NCBI RefSeq assembly: GCF_000421265.1
Contig: NZ_ATWN01000011.1
Location: 62,001 to 126,000, forward strand
DNA: 64,000 nucleotides
Direction of reading: 5' to 3'
Source of the DNA: Thalassospira lucentensis MCCC 1A00383 = DSM 14000
Lineage (GTDB): Bacteria > Pseudomonadota > Alphaproteobacteria > Rhodospirillales > Thalassospiraceae
This document shows, in pieces, positions 41,907 to 50,770 of this stretch; positions within the stretch are counted from its first letter, which is position 1, and the number at the start of each line of letters is the position of its first letter. The notes under the pieces were generated by a model that searched no databases, was not told the origin of the DNA, and was given only the letters and a program-made list of their open reading frames with translations. The position numbers and the translations under genes are program-made.

Positions 41907-42872
41907 ATGAAGCTACGTAATCTGCTTTCTGCAGCAGCCGCAGCCATGATTCTCGCCGCTGCACCCGCATCGGCACAACAGCTTTCGATCGCAACCGGCG
42001 GCACCGGCGGCACCTACTATCCGTATGGTGGTGGCCTGGCCGAACTGATCACCAAATATGTTGATGGTTCCACCGCAGTTGCCGAAGTAACCGGCGCATC
42101 TGTTGAAAACATGGGTCTGATTTCCCGTGGCGACAGTGACATTGCAATCGGTCTTGCTGACACCGTTTATGCGGGTTTCACCGGCACCGGTAAATTCGAA
42201 GACCGCAAACTTGATAACGTCCGCGCACTGGCATCGATCTATCCGAACGCCGTTCAGATCGTGACCATGGCAGACAGCGGCATCAACACGCTTGCCGACC
42301 TTAAAGGCAAACGCGTTTCTGTTGGCGCACCGGGTTCGGGCACCGAAGTTTCGGCCAAAACCCTGCTTGAAGCCAATGGTATCACCTATGATGACATCGA
42401 AGAACAGCGCCTGAACTTCAACGAAACCGCTGATGCGCTCCGTGATGGTGACATCGATGCCGGCTTCTGGAGCGTTGGCCCGCCGACCAGCTCGATCCTC
42501 AACCTCGCAACTACCCGCGACATCAAGCTGATTGCGCTGACCGACGAAGAAATCGTTGCGGCCCTTGATGCTGAACCGACCTTCGCACCTTATGCCCTGC
42601 GCAAAGGCATCTACGAAGGCGTTGAAGCACCGGTCAACACCGTTTCGACCCCGAACGTCCTGTTCGTGAACGCAGAAATGGACGAAGACCTCGCCTATCA
42701 GATCACCAAAACCCTGTTTGACAAGGTTGATGAACTGATTGCGATTCACCCGGCAGCCAACGACACCACCGTTGACTTCGCGCTGAACTCGACCCCGATT
42801 CCGATGCATCCGGGTGCGCTTCGTTATTACGAAGAAACCGGTTCACCGATTCCGCCGAAACTGTATCCATGA
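41907..42872 (+). CDS. TAXI family TRAP transporter solute-binding protein
   Basis: A 321-residue periplasmic protein of the TAXI (TRAP-associated extracytoplasmic immunogenic) family. The signal peptide covers residues 1-24 (NLLSAAAAAMILAAAPASA). TAXI signatures are LSIATGGTGGTYYPYGGGLAELI and VSVGAPGSGTEVSA near residues 130-150. A strong GGGAGGACTACC precedes the start. It delivers substrate to the fused permease two genes on. Control by DctB/DctD suggests a dicarboxylate or related acid such as 2-oxoglutarate or glutamate, which remains inference. Confidence 0.94.
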   Translation: MKLRNLLSAAAAAMILAAAPASAQQLSIATGGTGGTYYPYGGGLAELITKYVDGSTAVAEVTGASVENMGLISRGDSDIAIGLADTVYAGFTGTGKFEDRKLDNVRALASIYPNAVQIVTMADSGINTLADLKGKRVSVGAPGSGTEVSAKTLLEANGITYDDIEEQRLNFNETADALRDGDIDAGFWSVGPPTSSILNLATTRDIKLIALTDEEIVAALDAEPTFAPYALRKGIYEGVEAPVNTVSTPNVLFVNAEMDEDLAYQITKTLFDKVDELIAIHPAANDTTVDFALNSTPIPMHPGALRYYEETGSPIPPKLYP

Positions 42873-43378
42873 TTTCGCTAAATTGGGGGCGGCCAGCATT
42901 GGCCGCCCTTACCATTCTTCTGTCGGCATGTGCGGGCCCGTCCCCGCGCACCGAAACGCTACCGGGCACCGCAACCGACCAACTTAAGGTCATTGCGGAC
43001 GATGGAACCGTTTTGGCCAGAACACCCATCCCACGCCAAACCGGCTGGTGCCTTTATTGGAACCATTCAGTAACCGGTGACGGGGTGATAGACTGTTATG
43101 TCGATGATCTGGGAAAAATGGTTCTCCACCGTGCCTACCAACCCGATTTTGCCGCAGGTCTTGGCCATTATCCGGGTCGTGGAATCCTCACCAGCGCCAA
43201 AGGTGGCGGCTACTGGATTGAGGATATCGACGAACCTGTGCCGGGCAATGCCTATGCCCTGCGCGTCGGAAGCCTTGCTGTTGATCATCGCATCGTCACA
43301 AATGATGGTGACGAAATCTATCTTTCAAAGATGGCTGAACACACCCGTGTCACCATCCGCCTTGATACCGGGGAATAA
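42869..43378 (+). CDS. DUF1850 domain-containing protein, TAXI-TRAP accessory
   Basis: A 169-residue exported protein, probably a lipoprotein: a short hydrophobic N-terminus ends in the lipobox LLSAC (residues about 18-22). The DUF1850 core is WCLYWNHSVTGDGVIDCYV followed by GRGILTSAKGGGYWI. DUF1850 genes are known to sit between TAXI binding proteins and their permeases, exactly as here. The gene overlaps the binding-protein gene by four bases and lies five bases before the permease. Its function is unknown; an assembly or sensing role for the transporter is a guess. Confidence 0.82.
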   Translation: MISLNWGRPALAALTILLSACAGPSPRTETLPGTATDQLKVIADDGTVLARTPIPRQTGWCLYWNHSVTGDGVIDCYVDDLGKMVLHRAYQPDFAAGLGHYPGRGILTSAKGGGYWIEDIDEPVPGNAYALRVGSLAVDHRIVTNDGDEIYLSKMAEHTRVTIRLDTGE

Positions 43379-43383
43379 GTCTC

Positions 43384-45399
43384 ATGTCTGAACCGGCACC
43401 GCTTCCGTCCATGGCGGACAACCTGCCACAGCCAAAACTGGTTGTGATGGCAATTTCTGTTGTCGCCGTTGCACTTTCCTTGTTCCAGATGTACGCCGCA
43501 GGTATCGAACCGCTTGGCCTGTTCTATCAGCGCAGTATCCATCTGGCGTTTGTCATGTTCTTGGCCTTCTTGATGTTCCCGATTTTTGGCGGCAACGAGA
43601 AGCGTGGTGTGCTGGGCTGGATCATTGATATCGCCTTCCTCGCCGGTGCCTTTACCACCGGCTTTTATCTTTCCTTCTATCTCGATGCGATTTTCAATCG
43701 CGCCGGGTTCTGGAGCGAAACCGATCTGATCATCGGCATCATCGCAACCGTCACCGTGCTTGAGGCAAGCCGCCGTGCAGTTGGCCTTGGCATGACCATT
43801 ATCGGCATCGTCGCAATTGTCTATGCCCTGTCGGGGCCACGCGGCGCACTGCCATGGGTTGGTGAATGGTTGCCGGGTATTTTGTCGCATCGCGGGGCGG
43901 ATGTTGATCGCCTTGTCGGGCAACTTTACCTTGGTCAGGAAGGCATTTACGGCCTGCCGATGGGGGTTGCTGCGACCTATATCTTCATGTTCGTGCTGTT
44001 TGGCGCGTTCCTTGAAGTCACAGGGGCGGGTAAATTCTTTATCGATATGGCCTATGCCGCCACAGGCAAAAAACCCGGTGGCCCGGCAAAGGCCGCCGTT
44101 CTGGCATCTGCTGGCATGGGCTCGATCAGCGGATCGGCGATTGCCAACGTGGTCACCACGGGCGCCTTTACCATCCCGCTCATGAAGCGTCTTGGTTACC
44201 GTCCGGCACAGGCAGGCGGCATCGAAGCTGCGGCATCAACGGGTGGGCAGATTACCCCGCCGCTGATGGGCGCGGGCGCGTTCCTGATTTCTGAATATAC
44301 GCAAGTGCCGTATCTTGAAATCGTCATGGTCTCGATCTTCCCGGCGATCCTGTATCTCGGCACGGTGTATCTGTTTGTCCACATCGTTGCTCTTAAGAAC
44401 GGCATGCGCGGCATGCCGGTCTCGGAACTTCCCGATTGGAAACAGGTTCTCAAAGAAGGCTGGCAGTTTATTTTGCCGCTTGGGGTTCTGATTTACCTTT
44501 TGATCCTGAACATTTCGCCCATGCGCGTCGGGTTCTGGGCGATCATTTCGGTGATGGCGGTTGCCGCCCTTCGCTATGTGCTTTGGTTCTTCATCGTCGC
44601 CCCGCAAAAGGGCGAAAAGCCCAGCTACGATGCGCTGAAATCTGCCCTTGCCAATGGCGTCAAAATCACCATTGCCGCTCTTGAGCTTGGTGCAAAGAAT
44701 GCCGTTGCCGTTTCGATGGCCTGTGCGGTTGCCGGGATTATCGTTGGTGTGGTCGGCCTGACCGGTCTTGGCCTGAAATTCTCATCGATGATGATCGCGT
44801 TTTCGGGCGGTCACATTGTTCTGGCACTTGTTCTGGTTCTGATTGCCAGCCTGATCCTTGGCATGGGTTTGCCCGTAACGGCATCCTACATCGTTTTGAT
44901 CGTGCTGGTCGGTCCGGCATTGTCGAACGAATTTGGCATTCCGCTTCTAATCGCGCATCTGGTGGTGTTCTGGTACTCGCAGGACAGTAACGTCACACCG
45001 CCGATTGCACTGGCGGGCTTTGCGGGGGCAGCGATTGCCAACGCCAGCCCCATGGAAACCAGTTTTCAGGCATGGAAATTTGCCAAGGGGCTCTATCTGA
45101 TCCCGGCATTCATGGTGTTTAACCCGGAAATCATCGAAGGCGGTTCAATCCAGATCGTTCTTTGGACCGGCTTTACCGCGATCTTGTGTCTTGTGGCCTT
45201 TGCAGCCGCCCTTGAGGGTTATCTGTTTGCCCATATGGACATCATTTCGCGGGTTCTGATTGTTCCGGCCACGGTTGGTGTATTCTGGCCTGACCTGACC
45301 GCCGAGATTGCCGGGACGGTCGTCCTTCTCGCCATTCTCGGTCTGAACTGGTGGAAAGGCAAAAAGGACGGCCCGACACCTGCCCCGGCGGCAAGTTAG
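43384..45399 (+). CDS. TAXI-type TRAP transporter fused permease
   Basis: A 671-residue membrane protein combining the small (DctQ-like) and large (DctM-like) TRAP subunits in one chain, as usual for TAXI systems. About 16 hydrophobic segments are visible. Characteristic stretches are MGVAATYIFMFVLFGAFLEVTGAG, ASAGMGSISGSAIANVVTTGAFT, EAAASTGGQITPPLMGAGAF and the C-terminal half repeat MGLPVTASYIVLIVLVGPAL with VFWYSQDSNVTPPIALA. It ends the sigma-54-controlled operon and is followed by a clear terminator. Confidence 0.94.
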   Translation: MSEPAPLPSMADNLPQPKLVVMAISVVAVALSLFQMYAAGIEPLGLFYQRSIHLAFVMFLAFLMFPIFGGNEKRGVLGWIIDIAFLAGAFTTGFYLSFYLDAIFNRAGFWSETDLIIGIIATVTVLEASRRAVGLGMTIIGIVAIVYALSGPRGALPWVGEWLPGILSHRGADVDRLVGQLYLGQEGIYGLPMGVAATYIFMFVLFGAFLEVTGAGKFFIDMAYAATGKKPGGPAKAAVLASAGMGSISGSAIANVVTTGAFTIPLMKRLGYRPAQAGGIEAAASTGGQITPPLMGAGAFLISEYTQVPYLEIVMVSIFPAILYLGTVYLFVHIVALKNGMRGMPVSELPDWKQVLKEGWQFILPLGVLIYLLILNISPMRVGFWAIISVMAVAALRYVLWFFIVAPQKGEKPSYDALKSALANGVKITIAALELGAKNAVAVSMACAVAGIIVGVVGLTGLGLKFSSMMIAFSGGHIVLALVLVLIASLILGMGLPVTASYIVLIVLVGPALSNEFGIPLLIAHLVVFWYSQDSNVTPPIALAGFAGAAIANASPMETSFQAWKFAKGLYLIPAFMVFNPEIIEGGSIQIVLWTGFTAILCLVAFAAALEGYLFAHMDIISRVLIVPATVGVFWPDLTAEIAGTVVLLAILGLNWWKGKKDGPTPAPAAS

Positions 45400-45434
45400 A
45401 GCCATTCTGAAATCATCAGACAAATCATCTGGCA

Positions 45435-45469
45435 AAATGCCCGCAAGCTTATCGTTTGCGGGCATTTTT
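45435..45469 (+). terminator. intrinsic terminator of the TAXI-TRAP operon
   Basis: A perfect 12-bp stem (45435-45446 with 45456-45467, core TGCCCGCAA) and a 9-base loop run into TTTTT at 45465-45469, 36 bases after the permease stop. Confidence 0.9.
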
Positions 45470-45579
45470 CGTTTACCGGCCCACGCCCCTACCCGACAGG
45501 GCAGTAGACAGGCCGTTTTTCGCGCGATAGTTTCCTCATACTATTAAACGCCATCCCCAAAACTCCTGCTAGAAACCTC

Positions 45580-46887
45580 ATGCAATTTATTCTTTTGCTT
45601 CGCCAAGCCCCAAGGCAGCTTGCCTTTGGCGCACTGCACAGTTTCGGGTCGTCCTTTGGACAGACCTTTCTGATTGCCCTGTTTGTGCCGTTCATTTCAG
45701 CCAGCCTTGCGTTGAATGAAACGGAATTTGCCAACATCTATGCCGGTATTACGATTGGCAGTGCGCTGTGCCTGCCGGTTGTTGGGCGCTGGATCGATAA
45801 GGTCGACATCCTGTCTTACAGCTTGGCAACGATGGGGTTGTTGGCCCTTGGCTGTCTGATGATTGCCACCGCCAGCAACGTCTGGTGGCTGATTGCTGCC
45901 CTGTTTGTCTTGCGTCTGGCCGGACAGGGTTTGATGAGCCACGTCAGCATGACCGGTATTGCGCGCTATTTTACCCTCCATCGCGGACGTGCGCTTGCGA
46001 TTGCCAGTTTTGGCTTTCCCCTGGCTGAGGCCATTTTGCCCGCAACCTTGCTGGCAATGATCGCGTTGTTTGGCTGGCGATATACCTATGGCGCGGCCGG
46101 GGTGTTTATCGTTCTGATCCTGATCCCGCTGGCCATCCTGCTGATCCGGTCCGATGCACGGTTTCGATCAGCACCCAGCAAAACCACACCCGAAAACCCA
46201 AAAGACTCGGCAACGCCGCACAAAACAGACAGCCTTACCGATACGGCGCAAACCGAACCAGACCAAACCAGTGCCGACACAGGTCATCCACGCCTGTTTC
46301 GCTCGGTCTATGTCTGGTTTTGCATGCCGATGCTGGCAACACCGCCACTGGTGATGACTGCGCTTTTTTTCCATCAGGGCGCAATTTCCAACCACAAGGG
46401 CATTGATCTTGGCTGGTTTGCTGCCGGTTTTACCGTATTTGCCATCACATCCGTGCTGGGTGCCTTTGGCAGCGGGCCATTGATTGACAAATATTCCGCC
46501 CGGCGCCTTTTCCCATGGCATCTGATCCCGGTGATGATCGGGGTGCTGTTGCTGTCACTGGGGACACATCCGGTGATGATTTTGGTTTATATGGGGCTGG
46601 TCGGCATCACCACCGGCTTTGCCACCACCCTTCGGACCGCCATCATCCCCGAATTGGTGCCACTTGATGAAATCGGGGCGGCGCGCAGCACATTAACCGC
46701 CATCATGGTTCTGGCATCCGCGATGGGGCCGGCGATTTATGGCTGGATGTTTGCCGCCGACATGTCGATTGAGGTGATGCTCGGACTGACAATTGGTGGC
46801 ATGGCAATTGTAAGTGTGATGTCGTGGATTTCCGAACGGCCGGGCTTTTACGTGCCGCCCGGTGTTAATCCACAGGGTGCTGAGTAA
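45580..46887 (+). CDS. major facilitator superfamily transporter
   Basis: A 435-residue MFS carrier with two six-helix halves separated by a hydrophilic loop at about residues 190-245 (SKTTPENPKDSATPHKTDS). MFS-type motifs appear as GSALCLPVVGRWIDK in the first half and GAFGSGPLIDKYSARRLFP in the second. The specific substrate cannot be predicted; monocarboxylate or drug carriers are both possible. It stands alone, between the TAXI-TRAP terminator and a convergent small gene. Confidence 0.85.
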   Translation: MQFILLLRQAPRQLAFGALHSFGSSFGQTFLIALFVPFISASLALNETEFANIYAGITIGSALCLPVVGRWIDKVDILSYSLATMGLLALGCLMIATASNVWWLIAALFVLRLAGQGLMSHVSMTGIARYFTLHRGRALAIASFGFPLAEAILPATLLAMIALFGWRYTYGAAGVFIVLILIPLAILLIRSDARFRSAPSKTTPENPKDSATPHKTDSLTDTAQTEPDQTSADTGHPRLFRSVYVWFCMPMLATPPLVMTALFFHQGAISNHKGIDLGWFAAGFTVFAITSVLGAFGSGPLIDKYSARRLFPWHLIPVMIGVLLLSLGTHPVMILVYMGLVGITTGFATTLRTAIIPELVPLDEIGAARSTLTAIMVLASAMGPAIYGWMFAADMSIEVMLGLTIGGMAIVSVMSWISERPGFYVPPGVNPQGAE

Positions 46888-46933
46888 CCGCCGCCAAAAT
46901 CAAAACTAAAATTCAGCGTCCTGACGACCGAAC

Positions 46934-46969
46934 AAAAAAATGGCCCGGATCACAAAAGTGACCGGGCCA
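46934..46969 (-). terminator. intrinsic terminator of the small gene at 47097
   Basis: A GGCCCGG(A)TCAC / GTGACCGGGCC stem (46942-46953 with 46958-46968, one bulge) and an AAAA loop run into T7 on the minus strand (A7 at 46934-46940). It can stop transcripts from the small minus-strand gene and perhaps MFS readthrough. Confidence 0.75.
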
Positions 46970-47096
46970 GTCGGGAAAACAGCGTCAAAACTTGGGAGGA
47001 AGACGCTAGATAGAAATCAGTCTCAGCTTGCGGGAGCACCTCTTGGGGAGGAAAAATCAATCAGTGCTCAACCAGCAAGGTCGCAAGTGAAGTAGA

Positions 47097-47279
47097 TTAG
47101 GCAGCACCGCCAACGGTACCGGCCGGATGTTTCACATCCGAAACCTGATCCGAACCTTTGAACAGGTTACGGAAGAAGGAACCGACGAACTCAGCGCGGA
47201 GCTGCTGACCTTTACGTACGCCTGCTTCGATTTCGGTTGCAGAGATGTAACGGGTGGTGATTTCTTCGTAAGTGGCCAT
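47097..47279 (-). CDS. small protein of unknown function
   Basis: A 60-residue protein that starts at ATG 47279 directly after an excellent AGGAGG site, which argues that it is translated. The sequence has an amphipathic middle (ATEIEAGVRKGQQLRAEFVGSFFRN is its core, with the motif LRAEFVGSFFRNLF) and a flexible Gly/Ala tail. It loosely resembles the many short alphaproteobacterial proteins with an Arg-rich helix, such as DUF1127 types, but I cannot assign it. It diverges from a LysR-type gene and has a good terminator. Confidence 0.65.
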   Translation of the reverse strand: MATYEEITTRYISATEIEAGVRKGQQLRAEFVGSFFRNLFKGSDQVSDVKHPAGTVGGAA

Positions 47280-47419
47280 GATGACCTCCTGATATTTCGG
47301 TGTGGGCGACGACCGTGTCGCTCTCGATGAACCCAATCTAATTTTCTTTACGGGGAAAGAGAATTACCTCAATATGCACATTACTTGTGAATGAACGTCA
47401 TAAATAGGATCGTCGAGAT

Positions 47420-48403
47420 ATGGATCGCGCTGCTGAAATGGAAATCTTTGTCCATGCTGTCGAGGAGGGAAGCTTTTCGGCTGCTGCCCGGACAATGCGC
47501 CTGTCGCCGTCGGCGGTTTCAAAATACATCTCGCGTCTGGAAGACCGGCTTGGCGCCCGTTTGTTGATGCGCACCACCCGTCAGCTTAGCCTGACCGAGG
47601 AAGGCCGCGCCTTTTACGAACGCGCACGCACGATCCTGACCGAGATCGAAGAAGCCGAAGAAGTCGTCACCCAGCTTTATGCCGCCCCGCGCGGCACCTT
47701 GCGGATCAACGCATCGGTTGCCTTTACCAAAATGCAGGTCGTCCCCCTGATCCCGGAATTTCTTGCGCGCTATCCCGATGTGCGCATCGAATTGACACTC
47801 GATGATAAATTCACCGATCTGGTCAACGATGGCTATGATCTGGCGATCCGCCTGTCCGCCCTTGAAGATTCATCGCTGATTGCGCGCAAATATGCGGTCA
47901 ACCGCCGCATGATCGTCGCATCGCCGGAATATCTGGAAAAGAACGGCATCCCGCGCAAACCGCAAGAGTTGGAAAACCACAACTGCCTGCATCTGTCATC
48001 ACGCGAAAGCTTCAATGACTGGCATTTTGATACCCCTGATGGTCATGTGTCATTCCGCGCGCAAGGGTCATTCTCGGCCAATGACGGCGATGTGCTGCAC
48101 GAAGCCGTGGTTGCCGGTCTGGGTATGGCGCGTTTGGCCGAATATCTGGTGCATGAGGATATCCGGGCCGGGCGTCTGACCCCGGTTCTGACCGAATATG
48201 TGCATGATCTGGCATGGATTTCGGCGGTGTATCCGCACAAACGCCATCTGTCGCCCAAGGTCCGTGCCTTTGTTGACTTTCTGGCCGAAAAATTCACCCC
48301 GGTTCCGCCGTGGGAGCTTGGCTTCCGCGATGCCCGTGCGGTCAAAAAGAACCCGGACGGCACCCCGGACACCCGCGCCATCCAAAACAATACCGCACGG
48401 TAA
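47420..48403 (+). CDS. LysR family transcriptional regulator
   Basis: A 327-residue LysR-type regulator. The N-terminal winged helix (about 5-65) reads FVHAVEEGSFSAAARTMRLSPSAVSKYISRLEDRLG and is followed by a linker helix and the periplasmic-binding-like effector domain (about 90-295). An extra tail of about 25 polar residues follows (KKNPDGTPDTRAIQNN). It diverges from the 60-residue gene, which is its most obvious candidate target. The ligand is unknown. Confidence 0.9.
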   Translation: MDRAAEMEIFVHAVEEGSFSAAARTMRLSPSAVSKYISRLEDRLGARLLMRTTRQLSLTEEGRAFYERARTILTEIEEAEEVVTQLYAAPRGTLRINASVAFTKMQVVPLIPEFLARYPDVRIELTLDDKFTDLVNDGYDLAIRLSALEDSSLIARKYAVNRRMIVASPEYLEKNGIPRKPQELENHNCLHLSSRESFNDWHFDTPDGHVSFRAQGSFSANDGDVLHEAVVAGLGMARLAEYLVHEDIRAGRLTPVLTEYVHDLAWISAVYPHKRHLSPKVRAFVDFLAEKFTPVPPWELGFRDARAVKKNPDGTPDTRAIQNNTAR

Positions 48404-48408
48404 GAAGC

Positions 48409-48966
48409 CTATATCGCAAGAAATGTGCGGTAGGTGGCAAAATCAAGCCGGAACTGAATTTCCGACGATTGGCTAAGATCATCAAGAATGCGGTTTTGCC
48501 CGGTGCGGGCGAAGCCGCATTTTTCATAAAACCGGTGGCCTGCCTCAAACCGTGTGTCTGTCCACAGCATCACGGTTTCACAGTCGGAATGCTTGTCACC
48601 AAGCCACGTCAGCGCCTTTGCCAGCAAACGCTGGGCAACGCCCTGCCCGCGACAGGATTGATCAAGATAGACCTTGTGGAGTTCGGCTTCGCGTGTCGGC
48701 GGATCATATTTGACGCCAAAACATCCCAAAATACGTCCATCACGATCCTCAGCCACCCACATCCGACCATGTGACGCCCGAAAATCATCGGCAATGGCGT
48801 CGAGTTCAGGAAATTCGCCCGCCCGATCAAACACGCAGCCGGGATACTGCGCAAACACCGCTTCAATCAGATCAGAAACACCATCCCCATCGGCATTGCG
48901 CGCCGGACGAAGAGCAAGATGTGCGATCGCACCCGCGGGTTTGGGGATAATATCAGACCCGGTCAT
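48409..48966 (-). CDS. GNAT family N-acetyltransferase
   Basis: A 185-residue GNAT protein. The acetyl-CoA binding motif A is seen as LHKVYLDQSCRGQGVAQRLLAKAL (Q/RxxGxG/A pattern at RGQGVA) and a late strand as HRFYEKCGFARTG. The N-terminus has ADGDGVSDLIEAVF. The substrate is unknown. Its start codon shares a base with the fmt stop (TGATG), so it is translated with fmt. Convergent with the LysR gene, with only five bases between them. Confidence 0.87.
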   Translation of the reverse strand: MTGSDIIPKPAGAIAHLALRPARNADGDGVSDLIEAVFAQYPGCVFDRAGEFPELDAIADDFRASHGRMWVAEDRDGRILGCFGVKYDPPTREAELHKVYLDQSCRGQGVAQRLLAKALTWLGDKHSDCETVMLWTDTRFEAGHRFYEKCGFARTGQNRILDDLSQSSEIQFRLDFATYRTFLAI

Positions 48967-49892
48967 CAGCCCAGCACCACACCCTTGGCAAGTTTGTCAT
49001 AGCCACGCAGCACCGCATCTGCATCCATCACCGCCTTGCCCGGACGCTGAATACGGGTCGGGCGCAGCGCCCCGACTCCACACGCAATCGAAAGCTTGTC
49101 ATCAAGGATTTCACCAACCGGCCCGGTTTGATCGGTCACCTCAGCCGCCTGCACCTTGATCCGTTCCTTACCCAGTTCAAAATAGGCCCCCGGCCATGGG
49201 GTAAAGGCGCGGATTTTACGCTCAAGCGCGCTGGCATCGTCATTGACATCAAGTTTTGCCTCGGCGCGCTCCAGCTTGGCGGCATAGGTCACGCCCTCTT
49301 CAGGTTGCTTAACCGGCTTCAAGCCCTCGCTTTGCAATTTCGCCAGCACATCGACAATCATCGTCCCGCCAAGGGTCGCCAGATCATCATGCAAACCATT
49401 GGCATAGGTTTCCGCCGTGATCGGAATTTCGCCAACTGACAGCATATCACCGGTATCCAATCCGACATCCATCTGCATGATCGTCACCCCGGTTGCAACG
49501 TCCCCGGCCAGAATGGCCCGCTGGATCGGGGCCGCCCCACGCCAGCGCGGCAACAGCGACGCATGAATGTTCAAACAGCCATATTTCGGCGCATCCAAGA
49601 TCGCCTTTGGCAAAATAAGCCCATAGGCCGCAACCACCGCAACATCGAGATCAAGATCGGCAAAGGCCTGTTTTTCTGCGTCGGATTTCAACGATACCGG
49701 TGTGCGAACTTCAATGCCCTGTTCTTGCGCCCATGCATGGACCGGCGTTGGCGTTTCCTTTTGTCCACGCCCTGATGGCCGGGGCGGCTGGGAATAGACG
49801 CACACCACATCATGCCCAGCCGCCACCAGCCCCTTAAGTGCCACAAGGGCAAAATCCGGGGTTCCCATAAAGGCAATGCGCAGTTTGGTCAT
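48966..49892 (-). CDS. fmt: methionyl-tRNA formyltransferase
   Basis: Fmt formylates initiator Met-tRNA using 10-formyltetrahydrofolate. The 308-residue protein starts MTKLRIAFMGTPDFAL. It has the hallmark NIHASLLPRWRGAAPIQRAIL with the catalytic Asn and His, the Asp in DVGLDTGDML, and the C-terminal OB-like tRNA-binding domain (from about 205, IRAFTPWPGAYFE). The frame is open upstream to 50042, but the family start is at 49892. It lies downstream of def on the same strand, separated by a terminator-like hairpin. Confidence 0.95.
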   Translation of the reverse strand: MTKLRIAFMGTPDFALVALKGLVAAGHDVVCVYSQPPRPSGRGQKETPTPVHAWAQEQGIEVRTPVSLKSDAEKQAFADLDLDVAVVAAYGLILPKAILDAPKYGCLNIHASLLPRWRGAAPIQRAILAGDVATGVTIMQMDVGLDTGDMLSVGEIPITAETYANGLHDDLATLGGTMIVDVLAKLQSEGLKPVKQPEEGVTYAAKLERAEAKLDVNDDASALERKIRAFTPWPGAYFELGKERIKVQAAEVTDQTGPVGEILDDKLSIACGVGALRPTRIQRPGKAVMDADAVLRGYDKLAKGVVLG

Positions 49893-50003
49893 GTCATGCG
49901 TCCATTCATCGTCATATCGGTGGTATTTTTGATCGCTTGGCGGCAATTTGGCGCGATCACACACAAATGACAAGCCATGCCTGCGTCCACGCCCAAAATC
50001 ACC

Positions 50004-50033
50004 CAAAACAAAAGGGCCGGAAAACCGGCCCTT
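50004..50033 (-). terminator. terminator-like hairpin after def
   Basis: AAGGGCCGG (50012-50020) and CCGGCCCTT (50025-50033) form a 9-bp stem with an AAAA loop. On the minus strand it runs into TTTTGTTTTG, 31 bases after the def stop. It separates def from fmt, usually neighbours in one operon. Confidence 0.8.
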
Positions 50034-50064
50034 CAGAATCAATCACCCAAAACGTCATACGCCA

Positions 50065-50583
50065 TCACGCAGACTTTTTGGTCTTCTGAAGTTTCTGAAC
50101 CTTTTTCAGGATCATGTTGCGTTTAAGCGCGCTCAGATAATCGGTGAACAAAACACCGTCAAGATGATCAACTTCATGCTGGATACAGGTCGACAGCAAG
50201 CCATCTGCTTCGATTTCCTGTTCTTCGCCATTTTCGTCAAGATAACGCACACCGACTTCAATTGGGCGCTCGACATCAGCATATTGGTCGGGGATCGACA
50301 GGCAACCTTCCTGATAGATCGAAGTATCCTCGGATTCCCAGATGATTTCCGGGTTGATCAGCTTCAAGGGTTCGGGCTTGTCCTTATCGTCGGACACATC
50401 CATGACCACCACGCGCTTCATTACCCCGATCTGGGGGGCGGCCAGACCGATACCCGGTGCGGCATACATGGTTTCAAGCATGTCGCTTAGAAGCTGTCTG
50501 ATCTCATCATTCACCTCAGTGACCGGTTCGCACTCTTTCTTAAGGCGCGGGTCTGGAACAATAAGAATTTCACGCAGGGCCAT
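50065..50583 (-). CDS. def: peptide deformylase
   Basis: Def removes the formyl group from new proteins. The 172-residue metalloenzyme shows all three motifs: GIGLAAPQIG near residue 44, EGCLSIP near 93 with the metal-binding Cys, and QHEVDHLDG near 137 with the two His and catalytic Glu. The C-terminus is Lys-rich (KRNMILKKVQKLQKTKKSA), typical of alphaproteobacterial type 1B enzymes. It precedes fmt on the same strand. Confidence 0.97.
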   Translation of the reverse strand: MALREILIVPDPRLKKECEPVTEVNDEIRQLLSDMLETMYAAPGIGLAAPQIGVMKRVVVMDVSDDKDKPEPLKLINPEIIWESEDTSIYQEGCLSIPDQYADVERPIEVGVRYLDENGEEQEIEADGLLSTCIQHEVDHLDGVLFTDYLSALKRNMILKKVQKLQKTKKSA

Positions 50584-50770
50584 TGGTCTGTAATCCGATT
50601 TCGAACTGATATCTAAAACTGATCCCCATCCGGGGCGTCATCTGATTATAGCGAATTTCGCGCTTCGAGATAAGGTTTCCGTGACCGCAAGTCAAGCAAA
50701 CTGCCCCGCACAACACAGACATCAGCCATGTTCGATACCGGTTGGGGCATATGCCGATCACGTGATCATA

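Noticed and set aside
41913-42809. 298-codon open frame on the minus strand
   Set aside because: Antisense to the TAXI binding protein; Gly/Cys-rich translation without recognisable features.
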